From: Acidovorax sp.
Lineage (GTDB): Bacteria > Pseudomonadota > Gammaproteobacteria > Burkholderiales > Burkholderiaceae_C
Length of the DNA stretch: 64,000 nt
NCBI RefSeq assembly: GCF_027492855.1
Contig: NZ_JAPUDY010000099.1
Span: 310,001 to 374,000, forward strand
Reading direction: 5' to 3'
Below are positions 14,903 to 23,112 of the stretch, one piece after another. The number at the start of each line of letters is the position of its first letter. Position 1 is the first letter of the stretch. A program made the translations under genes and the position numbers. The notes beneath the pieces are model-generated. The model was not told the origin of the DNA. It did not search any database and was given only the letters and a program-made list of their open reading frames with translations.

Positions 14903-16147
14903 TCAACTTTTGGCGCAGTGGGGAGCATGCCCCCGTTCCAGCTCTGCGGCCCGCTCCACGGTGTCGGGGTGGCTGCTCAGCAGCGACCACACCGGGTGCG
15001 ACTCGGCTTTTTTGCGAGCCTCGCGGGCCTTGCGCTTGCGCTCGGTGTCGGGCGTGCTGGCCCCGGAGGCGGGTGAGGCCGTGCCGATGGCGGCCGTGTC
15101 TTTGCCCCCGTCCTTTTTCTTGTCCTCTTCTTCATCGTCCTCATCGCGCGCAATGGCCAGCAGCAGCTTGCCCATCGGCGCCGTGGGCAGCGCCTTGTGC
15201 TGCATGAGGGCGATGGCATAACAATCGGCCTCGCGCTCGTGGTTGCGGCTGTAGGCCAAACCCGTCATCAGCGATGCGCCGGTGGAGACGATGCCGGACA
15301 CGTCGCCCAGCGCCAGCCCCAAGCCCATGTTGAGCACGCCTTGCTGCACCACCATGCGCGTGGTGTGGCGGTGCACCACATGGCCGATTTCGTGGGCCAG
15401 CACGCCCACCAGGGCATCGTCGGGCAGGCCTTGCTTGGCGGCGGCCTTGACGATGCCGTCGGTCATCACGATCTTGCCGCCGGGCAGCGCGAAGGCGTTG
15501 GCGCCCATGCCGGAGCGGAACTCCAGCGACAGCGGGGGGCGGTAGCCGGGGTAGCGCAGCAGTTGGGGCGGGGTTTGCTGCACCAGGGCATCAAAGCGGG
15601 CCTTGAGCTGATCCTGCCGTTCTTTGGGCAGCTTGCTGGGTTTGAGCGTGCCGTCGTCCATCTCGCTGAGCACGTTTTCGGCCACGCTGATCTCCCAGCC
15701 CAGGGGCACGAAGCGTGTGAGCTGTGTGGCCGCCCAGGGCGTGCCGTAGCGGTAGAACAGCGTGAGGCCGACGATGGCCGCGGTAGTCACGCCCAGCAGC
15801 ACGGGCCAGCGGGTTTGCATGCGCTGGGTCAGGCCAGGGCGCTCGCCAGCGGCTGCAAGGGCTGCGCGCCAGTCGGCCACGGCGTCGATCTCGACACTGC
15901 CGTGGTCGCGCAGGTCCACCACCACCAGGGGCTGGGGTTTGCGTTCGTTCCAGGCCTCGGGCCAGCCCACGTCCTTGCAGGCGAACACGGCAGGCGCGGC
16001 ACCCGGCTGCGAGAGCGGGTGCAGCACCAGCGACGGGCCCTGCGGCGTGGGCCGCAGGCTCACCATCACGGGCCGGGCCTTGCTGCTTTGGCCGTCGAAC
16101 CAGCGGCCCGGGACCAGGGCAGCGTTCTGGGGGGCGCGCGTGTTCAC
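14903..16147 (-). CDS. Membrane-anchored M48 metalloprotease
   Basis: A 414-residue protein with a roughly 110-residue N-terminal domain, one transmembrane helix at about 115-131 and an M48 peptidase domain. The zinc motif HEIGH is at 252-256, and NHEREADCYA carries the third ligand. An acidic/lysine-rich low-complexity insert (DEDDEEEDKKKDGGKD) lies near 335-350, before the C-terminal SHPDTVERAAEL. The start is GTG, overlapping the stop of the YjgN-like gene by 4 nt (GTGA), so the two form a coupled pair. It probably processes or degrades envelope proteins; the substrate is unknown. Confidence 0.88.
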   Translation of the reverse strand: MNTRAPQNAALVPGRWFDGQSSKARPVMVSLRPTPQGPSLVLHPLSQPGAAPAVFACKDVGWPEAWNERKPQPLVVVDLRDHGSVEIDAVADWRAALAAAGERPGLTQRMQTRWPVLLGVTTAAIVGLTLFYRYGTPWAATQLTRFVPLGWEISVAENVLSEMDDGTLKPSKLPKERQDQLKARFDALVQQTPPQLLRYPGYRPPLSLEFRSGMGANAFALPGGKIVMTDGIVKAAAKQGLPDDALVGVLAHEIGHVVHRHTTRMVVQQGVLNMGLGLALGDVSGIVSTGASLMTGLAYSRNHEREADCYAIALMQHKALPTAPMGKLLLAIARDEDDEEEDKKKDGGKDTAAIGTASPASGASTPDTERKRKAREARKKAESHPVWSLLSSHPDTVERAAELERGHAPHCAKS

Positions 16148-17406
16148 CCGATGAGGTCCAGGCCTGCGGCATCTGCCATCGCGTCACCCAGGCCGCCTTG
16201 TTGCTGGCGCACCATGGTGCCCGCCACCTGCTCCACGCCGCCTTTGACGTGCAGGGTGACGGATTCGAGCTTCATGCGGTATTCGCTGACCCGCGCGAAC
16301 GGGCGGTACAGCCCCAGCGTGACCAGGGTGAGCAGCATGTTCTTGATGCGCAGCCACACGTAGCTGCGACTCCTCAGGCGGCACTTGAAGCGCGCCACAT
16401 GGCTTACGCCGATGTTGCTCCACATGAGCTGGAACATGCGGGCCTCGCGGTAGGCGCGGGCGGGGGCCGATGCCATGAGCAGCAGGAAGAAGCCCGCGAT
16501 GATGGCCACCAGGGCCACCACAAACATCCACATGCCCATGCGATTGCCCTGACCGGCGATCAGAGCGACGGAGCCGCCTGCGAGCACGCTGATGAGTATG
16601 GCGAGGCCCAACACACACAGGATGAACACCGCCACAGTGGCCAGCCAGATCTTGACGAAGTCCAGGTACACCGGCTTCCAGCGGCCGTGCTCGGCACCCA
16701 CCTGGGCCTTGAGCACCAAGAGGCTTTTGTAGTTGAACTCCAGGCGGATGAAACACAGCAGCGTTAGCACCAGGCCCAGCAACAGCAAGCCGCCCATGGC
16801 GGGTGTGAAGGGCGGGAAGGAGGGTTTGCGGACCTCGTCTTCGGCAGCCTGGAAGGCTTCGGCCAGCCCAGGCGACAGCATTTGCATGCCGAAGAACACG
16901 CCAAACCACACCAGCGCCAGCGCAAACACCGGCCAGCTTGCGATGTACACCTCTTTCCAGCTGGCGGTGAACTGCAGCCGCAGGCCGCGCCAGCGCGTGG
17001 CGTTCAGCCGAAACCGCATGGCGCTGCCCCAGATGAGGGGCGCCAGCAGCGCGCCCGCCAGCAAAAACAGGCCTACGGCCGTGTCCTGCCCGGTGTTGGC
17101 GGCGATGTTGTAGGCGATGGAGATCAGCACCAGCATCAAAAAGCCCTTCACCATCTTGCTCTGGTGCGCCGTGAATTCGAGCGGGCTGCCAGCCACCAGG
17201 GTGTGGCTGTAGAAGTATTGGGCCGTGCGGCGACGTGCCCAGGGCGTGTAGATGCCCAGCGTGACGATGCTGAGCAGCACATTGACGATCCACACCCGGA
17301 AATATTCGCCACCGCCGCCGGTGAATTCGAGCGGGTGCGCTTCGATGTTTTGCGACATGAAGGTGGACGCCGGCCCCGCCGCGCCGCCAGTTTTTTGTTG
17401 GTTCAT
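16144..17406 (-). CDS. DUF898 (YjgN-like) multi-pass membrane protein
   Basis: A 420-residue integral membrane protein with about seven or eight hydrophobic segments. It has the internal duplication typical of YjgN/DUF898: NVLLSIVTLGIYTPWARRRT near the N-terminus is echoed by NMLLTLVTLGLYRPFARVSE near the C-terminus. The family has no settled function but is often paired with an M48 peptidase, as here. The ATG at 17406 has a strong AGGAGG Shine-Dalgarno; an upstream in-frame ATG was rejected. Confidence 0.85.
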   Translation of the reverse strand: MNQQKTGGAAGPASTFMSQNIEAHPLEFTGGGGEYFRVWIVNVLLSIVTLGIYTPWARRRTAQYFYSHTLVAGSPLEFTAHQSKMVKGFLMLVLISIAYNIAANTGQDTAVGLFLLAGALLAPLIWGSAMRFRLNATRWRGLRLQFTASWKEVYIASWPVFALALVWFGVFFGMQMLSPGLAEAFQAAEDEVRKPSFPPFTPAMGGLLLLGLVLTLLCFIRLEFNYKSLLVLKAQVGAEHGRWKPVYLDFVKIWLATVAVFILCVLGLAILISVLAGGSVALIAGQGNRMGMWMFVVALVAIIAGFFLLLMASAPARAYREARMFQLMWSNIGVSHVARFKCRLRSRSYVWLRIKNMLLTLVTLGLYRPFARVSEYRMKLESVTLHVKGGVEQVAGTMVRQQQGGLGDAMADAAGLDLIG

Positions 17407-17470
17407 GAGCTCCCTCCTGAGTGCCGAGCAGTGTAGCAGCGGCATGGGGCAAAGGGAATACAAACAAAAA

Positions 17471-17510
17471 GGCTGCTAGCGCTTTGCCATCAAGCGCTAG
17501 CAGCTATGTT
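17471..17510 (-). terminator. Repeat family 1 copy acting as a hairpin terminator
   Basis: GCTGCTAGCGCTT and AAGCGCTAGCAGC form a near-perfect 14-bp inverted repeat with a short centre. On the minus strand the hairpin is followed by CCTTTTTG, so this intergenic copy of repeat family 1 could terminate transcription from the pseudouridine-synthase homologue at 17556-18344. Confidence 0.7.
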
Positions 17511-17555
17511 TTCAGGAGCGTATTCGCCCCGAAGAGGCCGTGCCTGTGGGGCGCC

Positions 17556-18344
17556 TCAGAACCGCTCCCACGGCTGCAGGTAGCGCCACTGCCCCTCGGG
17601 CACCTTGGCCAGCGGCACGCGGCCGATGCGGATGCGTTTGATGGCCACCACCGTGAGGCCCACGGCCTCGCACATGGCGGGGATCTGGCCGGGGCGGATG
17701 CCCTTGAGTGCAAAACGCAGCTTGGTCTCGCTCTGCCAGCTCACCTTGATGGGCGGCAGCGGGCGGCCGTTGAAGCTGAGGCCATGGCACAGGCGCTGCA
17801 GGCCGTTCGTTGCGATGTCGCCCTTCACCTCGACGATGCACTCCTGCTCCAGCGACTCGATGTCTTCGGCCAGCTTGCGGGCGATGCGTTTGTCCTGCGT
17901 GTAAACCACCAGGCCGCTGGCTTCGGTGGGCAGCGGCGTGAAACATTCAAGTTGCTTGAAGTGACGCTGCAGCACGCGGATGCCCGAGGCGTCTTCGGGC
18001 AGGTGCGAGGTGGCGCTCAGCAGCGTGGTGGCCTGTGTTGCGCCCTGGCTGCGGCTTGCGTGGGCCGCTTTGTCTGCGGACAGGCCACCCAGGCCCGCCT
18101 CGAAACCGGCGGGCTTGTGCAGCAGCAGCGTCACGGGCGTCAGCGCAAGCAGGCTGGCGTCTTGCGCCACCGTCACGGCCTGGTCGGGGCGCACGCGGGC
18201 GCCGGGGGCTTCGACCACCTGGCCGCCCACGCTCACAAAGCCGCCCTCGATGAATTGCTCGGCCGTGCTGCGCGAGCAGTTCAGTTGTTCGGCCACGCGT
18301 TTGGCCAGGCGGATGTGGCTGGGGTCAGGGTTCTTGTCGGTCAT
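17556..18344 (-). CDS. RsuA/RluF-family pseudouridine synthase homologue lacking catalytic Asp
   Basis: A 262-residue protein with an N-terminal S4 RNA-binding domain (about 8-65) and an RsuA/RluB/E/F-type catalytic fold. KVSWQSETKLRFALKGIRPG and VVAIKRIRIGRVPLAKVPEGQWRYL are well conserved. The motif GRLDxxTxGL, which supplies the catalytic aspartate in this family, is here LPTEASGL (near 139-146). The Asp position aligns with Pro. It may be inactive for isomerisation and work as an RNA-binding factor, or an acidic neighbour may substitute. Two hairpin repeats lie between it and the upstream NUDIX/MBL gene. Confidence 0.8.
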   Translation of the reverse strand: MTDKNPDPSHIRLAKRVAEQLNCSRSTAEQFIEGGFVSVGGQVVEAPGARVRPDQAVTVAQDASLLALTPVTLLLHKPAGFEAGLGGLSADKAAHASRSQGATQATTLLSATSHLPEDASGIRVLQRHFKQLECFTPLPTEASGLVVYTQDKRIARKLAEDIESLEQECIVEVKGDIATNGLQRLCHGLSFNGRPLPPIKVSWQSETKLRFALKGIRPGQIPAMCEAVGLTVVAIKRIRIGRVPLAKVPEGQWRYLQPWERF

Positions 18345-18410
18345 TGAAGGGGGGATTCGGGTAAGGGGAACCCATCTCCAGGATGGGTTCCATCAGCAAA
18401 TTCAGCAAAT

Positions 18411-18470
18411 CCGTTCGTGCTGAGCTTGTCGAAGCATTGCGCGGCGCTTCGACAGGCTCAGCGTGAGCGG
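18411..18470. repeat. Repeat family 2 (REP-like palindrome)
   Basis: CCGTTCGTGCTGAGCTTGTC and GAAGC are mirrored by GCTTCGACAGGCTCAG followed by CGTGAGCGG. It matches the copies at 8537-8595 and 6415-6483. Next to it, 18367-18391 holds a separate perfect hairpin (GAACCCATC/GATGGGTTC). Both lie between the NUDIX/MBL gene and the pseudouridine-synthase homologue. Confidence 0.85.
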
Positions 18471-18515
18471 TTCTTTTTTCTTTTCTTTTTCTGTTGGAAC
18501 GAAACCGTTTTCGTA

Positions 18516-20213
18516 TCAGTTGTTGCCGGGTTGCAGCGCGCGGATGCGTTCGACATGGGCCAGCAGCGAGCGTTGGGCCACGGGCCACATGCGCGGGGGC
18601 ACGTCGTCGTAGGCCAGGCGCACCCAGTCGTCCATGCTGCCCTGCGGCAGCGCCTGCATGGCGGCCAGCACCTTGGCCTCGCGTGCCAGGCGGTGGGCCT
18701 TGAGCTTGGCGATGGCGCTGCGGGCGCCCAGAATCGGGCCGCCCAGCACGTAGCCGTGCGCGGGCAGGATGAACTCCACGCCGTGCTCGGCGCACATGGC
18801 GTCCAACCGGTCGAGCGAGTCGAGGTAGTCGGCCATGTTGCCGTCTGGCGGGTCCACCACCGTGGTGCTGCCGTTGAGGACATGGTCGCCGCTGAACAGC
18901 AGGGCGTCTTCCAGCAGCAGCAGGCACAGGTGGTTGGCCGCGTGGCCGGGGGTGTGGATGACCTGCAGGGTATGGGTGATTTTGCCCTCTGGCGCTTGCC
19001 CATCAAGCACTAGCAGCTCATTATTTTGTAGCGAACGATCAGGCGTGAAGGCGCTGGCGGCGCGGGCCGTGGGGGCTGATGGCAGGCCCAGAATGGGTGG
19101 TTTTGCCTTGCCCGCCTGCACGCACAGCGCTTGCAGCGGCGCGGCGCCGGGCGAATGGTCGGGGTGCGAGTGGGTGCACACGATCATGCGGATGTCGCCG
19201 CCCGCCGCGCGCCAGAGCTTGTCCAGGTGTTCGGCATCGGCCGGGCCGGGGTCGATGGCGATGAAGCCCGTGGCCGGGTTGCCCACCAGGTAGCTGTTGG
19301 TGCCGGGGCCGGTCATCACGCCGGGGTTGGGCGCGGTCAGGCGCTGCACGTTGCGCAGCAGGGGCACGGGCCGCTCGGTCTGCCAATCGAGCGGGTGCAC
19401 GATCTGCCCGTCGGGGCACACCAGGGCCAGCTCGCCAAAGGGCATTTCGTCTTCCATGTAGCGCGATTCCTTGCCCGCCAAGAGGCCCGCGCGCGGGCAG
19501 CTCACCCACAGCGGCTGCTCGTGCGCTACGGCATCGAGCGCGGCCTGGGTGTTGGCAAAACTGGCCAGGCGCCGCAGCGTGCGGATGGTGGGGAAGATCA
19601 TGAAAAACTGCCCCGCCTCATGCCGCGCCAGCGCGTCGGCGGGGCGCACCCACACCGGCTCGAACTGCTCGGACTCGTCGGCCACGGGCTCCTGGCCCTC
19701 GGGCATGCGGGCCACCAAAAAGGGCACCTCAAAGCGGCGCGCCAGGTCGCGGTCGGCCGTCCAGTGGGCCAGCAGGTACACGCTGTCGGCCGCCAGGCGC
19801 AGGCCACGGGCCTGGCATTGCGCCACAAAGGGCTGGTGGCGGTCGATGGCGGCGATGTCTTCGTCGTTGGCCATGGCGCCCTGGCGGGGGCCGTCGGCAT
19901 GGCGGGCCAACAAAATGCCCAGCTCTTCAAAACTTTCGCGGATGGCGGCGATGGCCTGGGTGAGGTGCAAGGCGCTCTGGGTGGGGCGGCGGTCGGCGGC
20001 GGCATGTGTCTCGGGCGCGGCATCGAGCGCATCGATACCCCCGCCAGGAAACACATAGGCGCCGGGCGCAAAACTGGCCTTGTCCGAGCGCCGGGTCATC
20101 AGAACTTCGAGCCCGCCGTCGTTCGGCGCATCGCGCAGCAGCAGCACGGTGGCGGCCGGACGGGTGGCTACGGGTTCGCGGTGGGGGAGCAGTTGTTGGG
20201 TGATGCGGGGCAT
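18516..20213 (-). CDS. NUDIX hydrolase fused to metallo-beta-lactamase hydrolase
   Basis: A 565-residue two-domain protein. Residues about 15-260 are a NUDIX-type domain with PGGGIDA and a NUDIX-like helix, AIRESFEELGILL. Residues about 290-565 form a metallo-beta-lactamase fold with the zinc motif HSHPDH, later HTPGHAANHLCLLL, and SGDHVLNGSTTVVDPPDG near the third ligand. Both halves look intact. Hydrolysis of a nucleotide-linked or thioester metabolite, as in the MBLAC2/LACTB2 group, is likely, but the substrate is unknown. Repeat family 1 supplies coding sequence at 18980-19032. The ATG at 20213 begins MPRITQQLLPHREP. Confidence 0.83.
   Translation of the reverse strand: MPRITQQLLPHREPVATRPAATVLLLRDAPNDGGLEVLMTRRSDKASFAPGAYVFPGGGIDALDAAPETHAAADRRPTQSALHLTQAIAAIRESFEELGILLARHADGPRQGAMANDEDIAAIDRHQPFVAQCQARGLRLAADSVYLLAHWTADRDLARRFEVPFLVARMPEGQEPVADESEQFEPVWVRPADALARHEAGQFFMIFPTIRTLRRLASFANTQAALDAVAHEQPLWVSCPRAGLLAGKESRYMEDEMPFGELALVCPDGQIVHPLDWQTERPVPLLRNVQRLTAPNPGVMTGPGTNSYLVGNPATGFIAIDPGPADAEHLDKLWRAAGGDIRMIVCTHSHPDHSPGAAPLQALCVQAGKAKPPILGLPSAPTARAASAFTPDRSLQNNELLVLDGQAPEGKITHTLQVIHTPGHAANHLCLLLLEDALLFSGDHVLNGSTTVVDPPDGNMADYLDSLDRLDAMCAEHGVEFILPAHGYVLGGPILGARSAIAKLKAHRLAREAKVLAAMQALPQGSMDDWVRLAYDDVPPRMWPVAQRSLLAHVERIRALQPGNN
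18980..19032. repeat. Repeat family 1 copy inside the NUDIX/MBL gene
   Basis: Minus-strand GCTACAAAATAATGAGCTGC is followed by TAGTGCTTGATGGGCAAGC and GCCAGAGGGCAAAA. This is the same order as the intergenic element: GCTAT.AAAATAATAGCTG, then CTAGCGCTT, then AAGCGCTAGAG. It is read in frame as SLQNNELLVLDGQAPEGK in the metallo-beta-lactamase half, between the two zinc-binding regions. Confidence 0.8.
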
Positions 20214-20289
20214 CGATCCATTATCGGGTTTTGCCCCGCAGCCTGCCTGCTCCCCTGTCGGACGGGTGATTGCTGCGGTGCTGCGCCTT

Positions 20290-21042
20290 TCAATACCTGC
20301 CGGAGAGCAGGGCACCCGCATTCGGCACCCGGGTCTCCAGCCCCAGGCGCTTGAGCATGGCCCAGGTGGTGCAAGCGGCAGCGGACACCACGGGGATGCC
20401 CAGCCGGTCCTGTGCCACCTGCACCGAGGCCAGCGAGGGCATCTGCACGCAGGCCGAGATCACCACCACGTCCACCCCGCGCGTGTCCAGGCGCTGCACG
20501 ATCTGCGCGGGCGCGGCAGGGTCCTGTGCGCCCACCTCCAGGTTGTCGGCGATCTCCAGCGACAGGCTGTCGTGTACGGCGATGCCCTCGTGCTCGATGT
20601 AGTCCACCACCAGCTGGGTCAGCGGCTTCATGTAAGGGGTCAGCACCGAGACTTTTTTCGCACCCATGGCCTTCAGGCCTTCGATCAGTGCGCCTGCGCT
20701 CGACACCACGGGTGCGGGCTTGCCGTTGGCCACCGTCACCTCGTGCAGCCGCTGCTCAGACGCGCGGTGGTAGCCCAGGCCCATGCTCATGATGGCCACA
20801 AGGCATGCATAGCCCATCACGTCCATCTTCCCATCCGACAGTTCCAGCGCGCAGCGGTCGGAGCCGTGGTCCATGGCGGCCAGCTCTTCCTTGGTGACCT
20901 TCTGCATGCGCATGCGACTGGCATGGAAGCTGAAGCGCTCGGGCAAGATCTGCTCACGGGCGTGCAGCATGGCGGGGATCTCGGTCTCCATGGTGGTGTT
21001 GGAGCTGGGCACGATCTGCCCGATGCGGTAAGTGCGTTGCAT
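20290..21042 (-). CDS. Maleate cis-trans isomerase (Asp/Glu racemase superfamily)
   Basis: A 250-residue protein closely resembling maleate isomerases such as NicE/MaiA, which convert maleate to fumarate at the end of nicotinate and related aromatic degradation. The two catalytic cysteines are visible: C80 in VMGYACLVAIMS and C198 in VVISACVQMPS. YRIGQIVPSSNTTMETEIPA is the typical N-terminus, so the ATG at 21042 is chosen. It is followed on the same strand by no other catabolic gene and preceded by a Bug-type binding protein. Confidence 0.88.
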   Translation of the reverse strand: MQRTYRIGQIVPSSNTTMETEIPAMLHAREQILPERFSFHASRMRMQKVTKEELAAMDHGSDRCALELSDGKMDVMGYACLVAIMSMGLGYHRASEQRLHEVTVANGKPAPVVSSAGALIEGLKAMGAKKVSVLTPYMKPLTQLVVDYIEHEGIAVHDSLSLEIADNLEVGAQDPAAPAQIVQRLDTRGVDVVVISACVQMPSLASVQVAQDRLGIPVVSAAACTTWAMLKRLGLETRVPNAGALLSGRY

Positions 21043-21132
21043 GGCGGTCTTTCGGAAAAAACAGGCAAAGCGCTGCTCCGCCCGGCGCATGGGGCGCCGG
21101 GATGGGATTGCGCAGGGGAGGGAGCTGGCGGG

Positions 21133-22095
21133 TCAGTCGGCCTTGATGCCGGCGCCTTTGATGGTTTTGGCCCAGTAGGCGGTTTCGGTCTTCACCAACT
21201 CGCTGAGCGCCTGGGGTGGCAGGTAGCGCAGCTCAACGCCGGCCGCGTCGGCGCGCTGGCGCGTCTCGGGCATCTCCAGGGCCTTCTTCACGTCGGCCGT
21301 GAGCTTGGTGATTACGGCGGGGGACGTGGCCGCAGGGGCGAACAGGCCCACCCAGGCTTCGAGCTTGAAGTCGGGCATGCCGGCCTCGGCCACCGTCGGC
21401 ACATTGGGCAGGCTGGGGTGGCGCTTGGGGCCGGTCACGGCAAAGGCCTTGAGCTTGCCGCTGATCACATGCTGCATGACCGACGGCGGTGTGGTGATGA
21501 ACACCTGCACCTGGCCGGCCAGCACGTCTGCCACCGCCGGGCCGGAGCCGCGGTAGGGGATGTGGGTCATGAAGGTGCCGCTCTGCTGCTTGAATATCTC
21601 GGTGCCGATGTGTGAGAGTGAGCCGTTGCCCTGCGACGCGTAGTTGACCTTGCCGGGGTTGGCCTTGAGGTAAGCGATGAACTCCTTGAGAGTGTTGCCT
21701 GGCACCGAGGGGTGGGCCGCGATCACGTTGGTGGCCACGGTGAGCAGGGCAACGGGGGCGAAATCCTTGGTCTCCCAGGGCAGGCTGGGCGAGAGCGCCG
21801 GGTTGCCCACGTGGTAGGCCGAGTACGAGATCAGCAGGTTGTAGCCGTCTGGCTTGGCGCGGGCCACGGCGCCATAGGCCACGTTGCCGCTGCCGCCGGC
21901 CTTGTTGTCGATCACCACGGGCTGGCCCAGCACGCGCGCCAGGGGCTCGTTGAGCAACCGAGCCGAGGTGTCCACCACGCCGCCGGGCGGGTTGGGCACG
22001 GTGAGCGTGATGGCCTTGCTGGGGTAGCTGTCTTGCGCCATGGCGAGGCCTGAAAGAGCGAGCGTGGCAGCCAGCAGGCCGTGTGGGTTCTTCAT
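21133..22095 (-). CDS. Bug-family (TctC-like) periplasmic solute-binding protein
   Basis: A 320-residue exported protein with a signal peptide (MKNPHGLLAATLALSGLAMAQ) and Bug/TctC signatures: YPSKAITLTVPNPPGGVVDT, the cavity loop QGNGSLSHIG and YRGSGPAVADVLAGQV. Such proteins bind carboxylates for tripartite tricarboxylate transporters or work as stand-alone sensors; no TctA/B genes are nearby. It is about 90 nt upstream of maleate isomerase on the same strand and divergent from a LysR gene, so a dicarboxylate ligand is plausible. Confidence 0.88.
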   Translation of the reverse strand: MKNPHGLLAATLALSGLAMAQDSYPSKAITLTVPNPPGGVVDTSARLLNEPLARVLGQPVVIDNKAGGSGNVAYGAVARAKPDGYNLLISYSAYHVGNPALSPSLPWETKDFAPVALLTVATNVIAAHPSVPGNTLKEFIAYLKANPGKVNYASQGNGSLSHIGTEIFKQQSGTFMTHIPYRGSGPAVADVLAGQVQVFITTPPSVMQHVISGKLKAFAVTGPKRHPSLPNVPTVAEAGMPDFKLEAWVGLFAPAATSPAVITKLTADVKKALEMPETRQRADAAGVELRYLPPQALSELVKTETAYWAKTIKGAGIKAD

Positions 22096-22216
22096 GTTTG
22101 TCTCCGCCAGGTTGTTGTGTTCAGGGCGTATTGTCGAAACGCGAGACACTGCAGTCCAATATATTGTTAATCTTGATCTAGACTTTTGAAGTATTGGTGA
22201 ATTGAAAGGTTCGTCC

Positions 22217-23089
22217 ATGGAACTGCGGCATTTGCGTTACTTCATCGCGCTGGCCGAAGAGCTGAGCTTTACCCGTGCTGCGCAGCGCCTGCATGTCTCG
22301 CAGCCGCCGCTGAGCCTGCAGATCGCACAACTGGAGCAAGAGCTGGGCGCCCAGCTGTTCGTACGCACCAGCCGGCGTGTGGAGCTCACGCTGGCAGGCA
22401 AGGCTTATCTTGTGGATGCGCGTGCGGTGCTGGAGCGGCTGGATGCGGCGCGCCAGCGTGTGGCGGCCATCGGCCAGGGGCAGGCGGGGCGTATCGAGGT
22501 GGGACTGTCGGGATCGCATTTTCTGGGGCCATTCCCGGCGGTGCTGGCGCGCTACCGGCAAAGCCATCCAGGTGTGGATGTGGTGCTGCACGAAATGCAG
22601 CCCTCGTTGCAGCAGGCTGCGCTGCGCGACAAGCGCATCGATGTGGGCATCTCGCGCACGGCGGTCAATGACGACCAGCTTGCGAGCACCTTGGTCTGGC
22701 CCGACCCCGTGGTGGCCGCGTTGTCGCCGGGCCATCCGCTGGCGAGGCGCAAGGCGCTGGCCTTGAAGGACTTGCGCAGCGAGCCCTTCGTGATGCTGCG
22801 CCGCGATTCGTCGGCCCATGCCGAGTACATGGTGCAGTGCTGTGTGCAAGCCGGCTTTGCGCCCAGGGTGGCACAGACGACCGTGGAGCTGGCGGCCGTG
22901 CTGAGCTTGGTGGCTGCAGGGCTGGGGGTGGCCCTGGTTCCTTCTTCGTTGAGCACGCTGTTTGCCCAGCGCGTGGTGTTCAAGCCCCTGGGGGCCAAGG
23001 CACCGCGCGCCGATGTGCATGCTTTGCAGCGGCGCGACGATGTCGTCGGCGTGGTGCCGACATTCGTTCAGATGGTGTCAGGAGGCTGA
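22217..23089 (+). CDS. LysR-family transcriptional regulator
   Basis: A 290-residue LysR regulator. The N-terminal winged helix-turn-helix is at about 1-60 (MELRHLRYFIALAEELSFTR, VSQPPLSLQI) and the two-lobed effector domain at about 90-290. It resembles the CatR/BenM-type subgroup that senses small organic acids. It is divergent from the Bug/maleate isomerase pair across a 120-nt AT-rich gap containing T-N11-A-like sequence, so it probably controls them. The ATG at 22217 was chosen as the canonical LysR start; one five codons upstream is possible. Confidence 0.9.
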   Translation: MELRHLRYFIALAEELSFTRAAQRLHVSQPPLSLQIAQLEQELGAQLFVRTSRRVELTLAGKAYLVDARAVLERLDAARQRVAAIGQGQAGRIEVGLSGSHFLGPFPAVLARYRQSHPGVDVVLHEMQPSLQQAALRDKRIDVGISRTAVNDDQLASTLVWPDPVVAALSPGHPLARRKALALKDLRSEPFVMLRRDSSAHAEYMVQCCVQAGFAPRVAQTTVELAAVLSLVAAGLGVALVPSSLSTLFAQRVVFKPLGAKAPRADVHALQRRDDVVGVVPTFVQMVSGG

Positions 23090-23112
23090 GGCCGGCGCAT
23101 TCTTCTGAAGAA

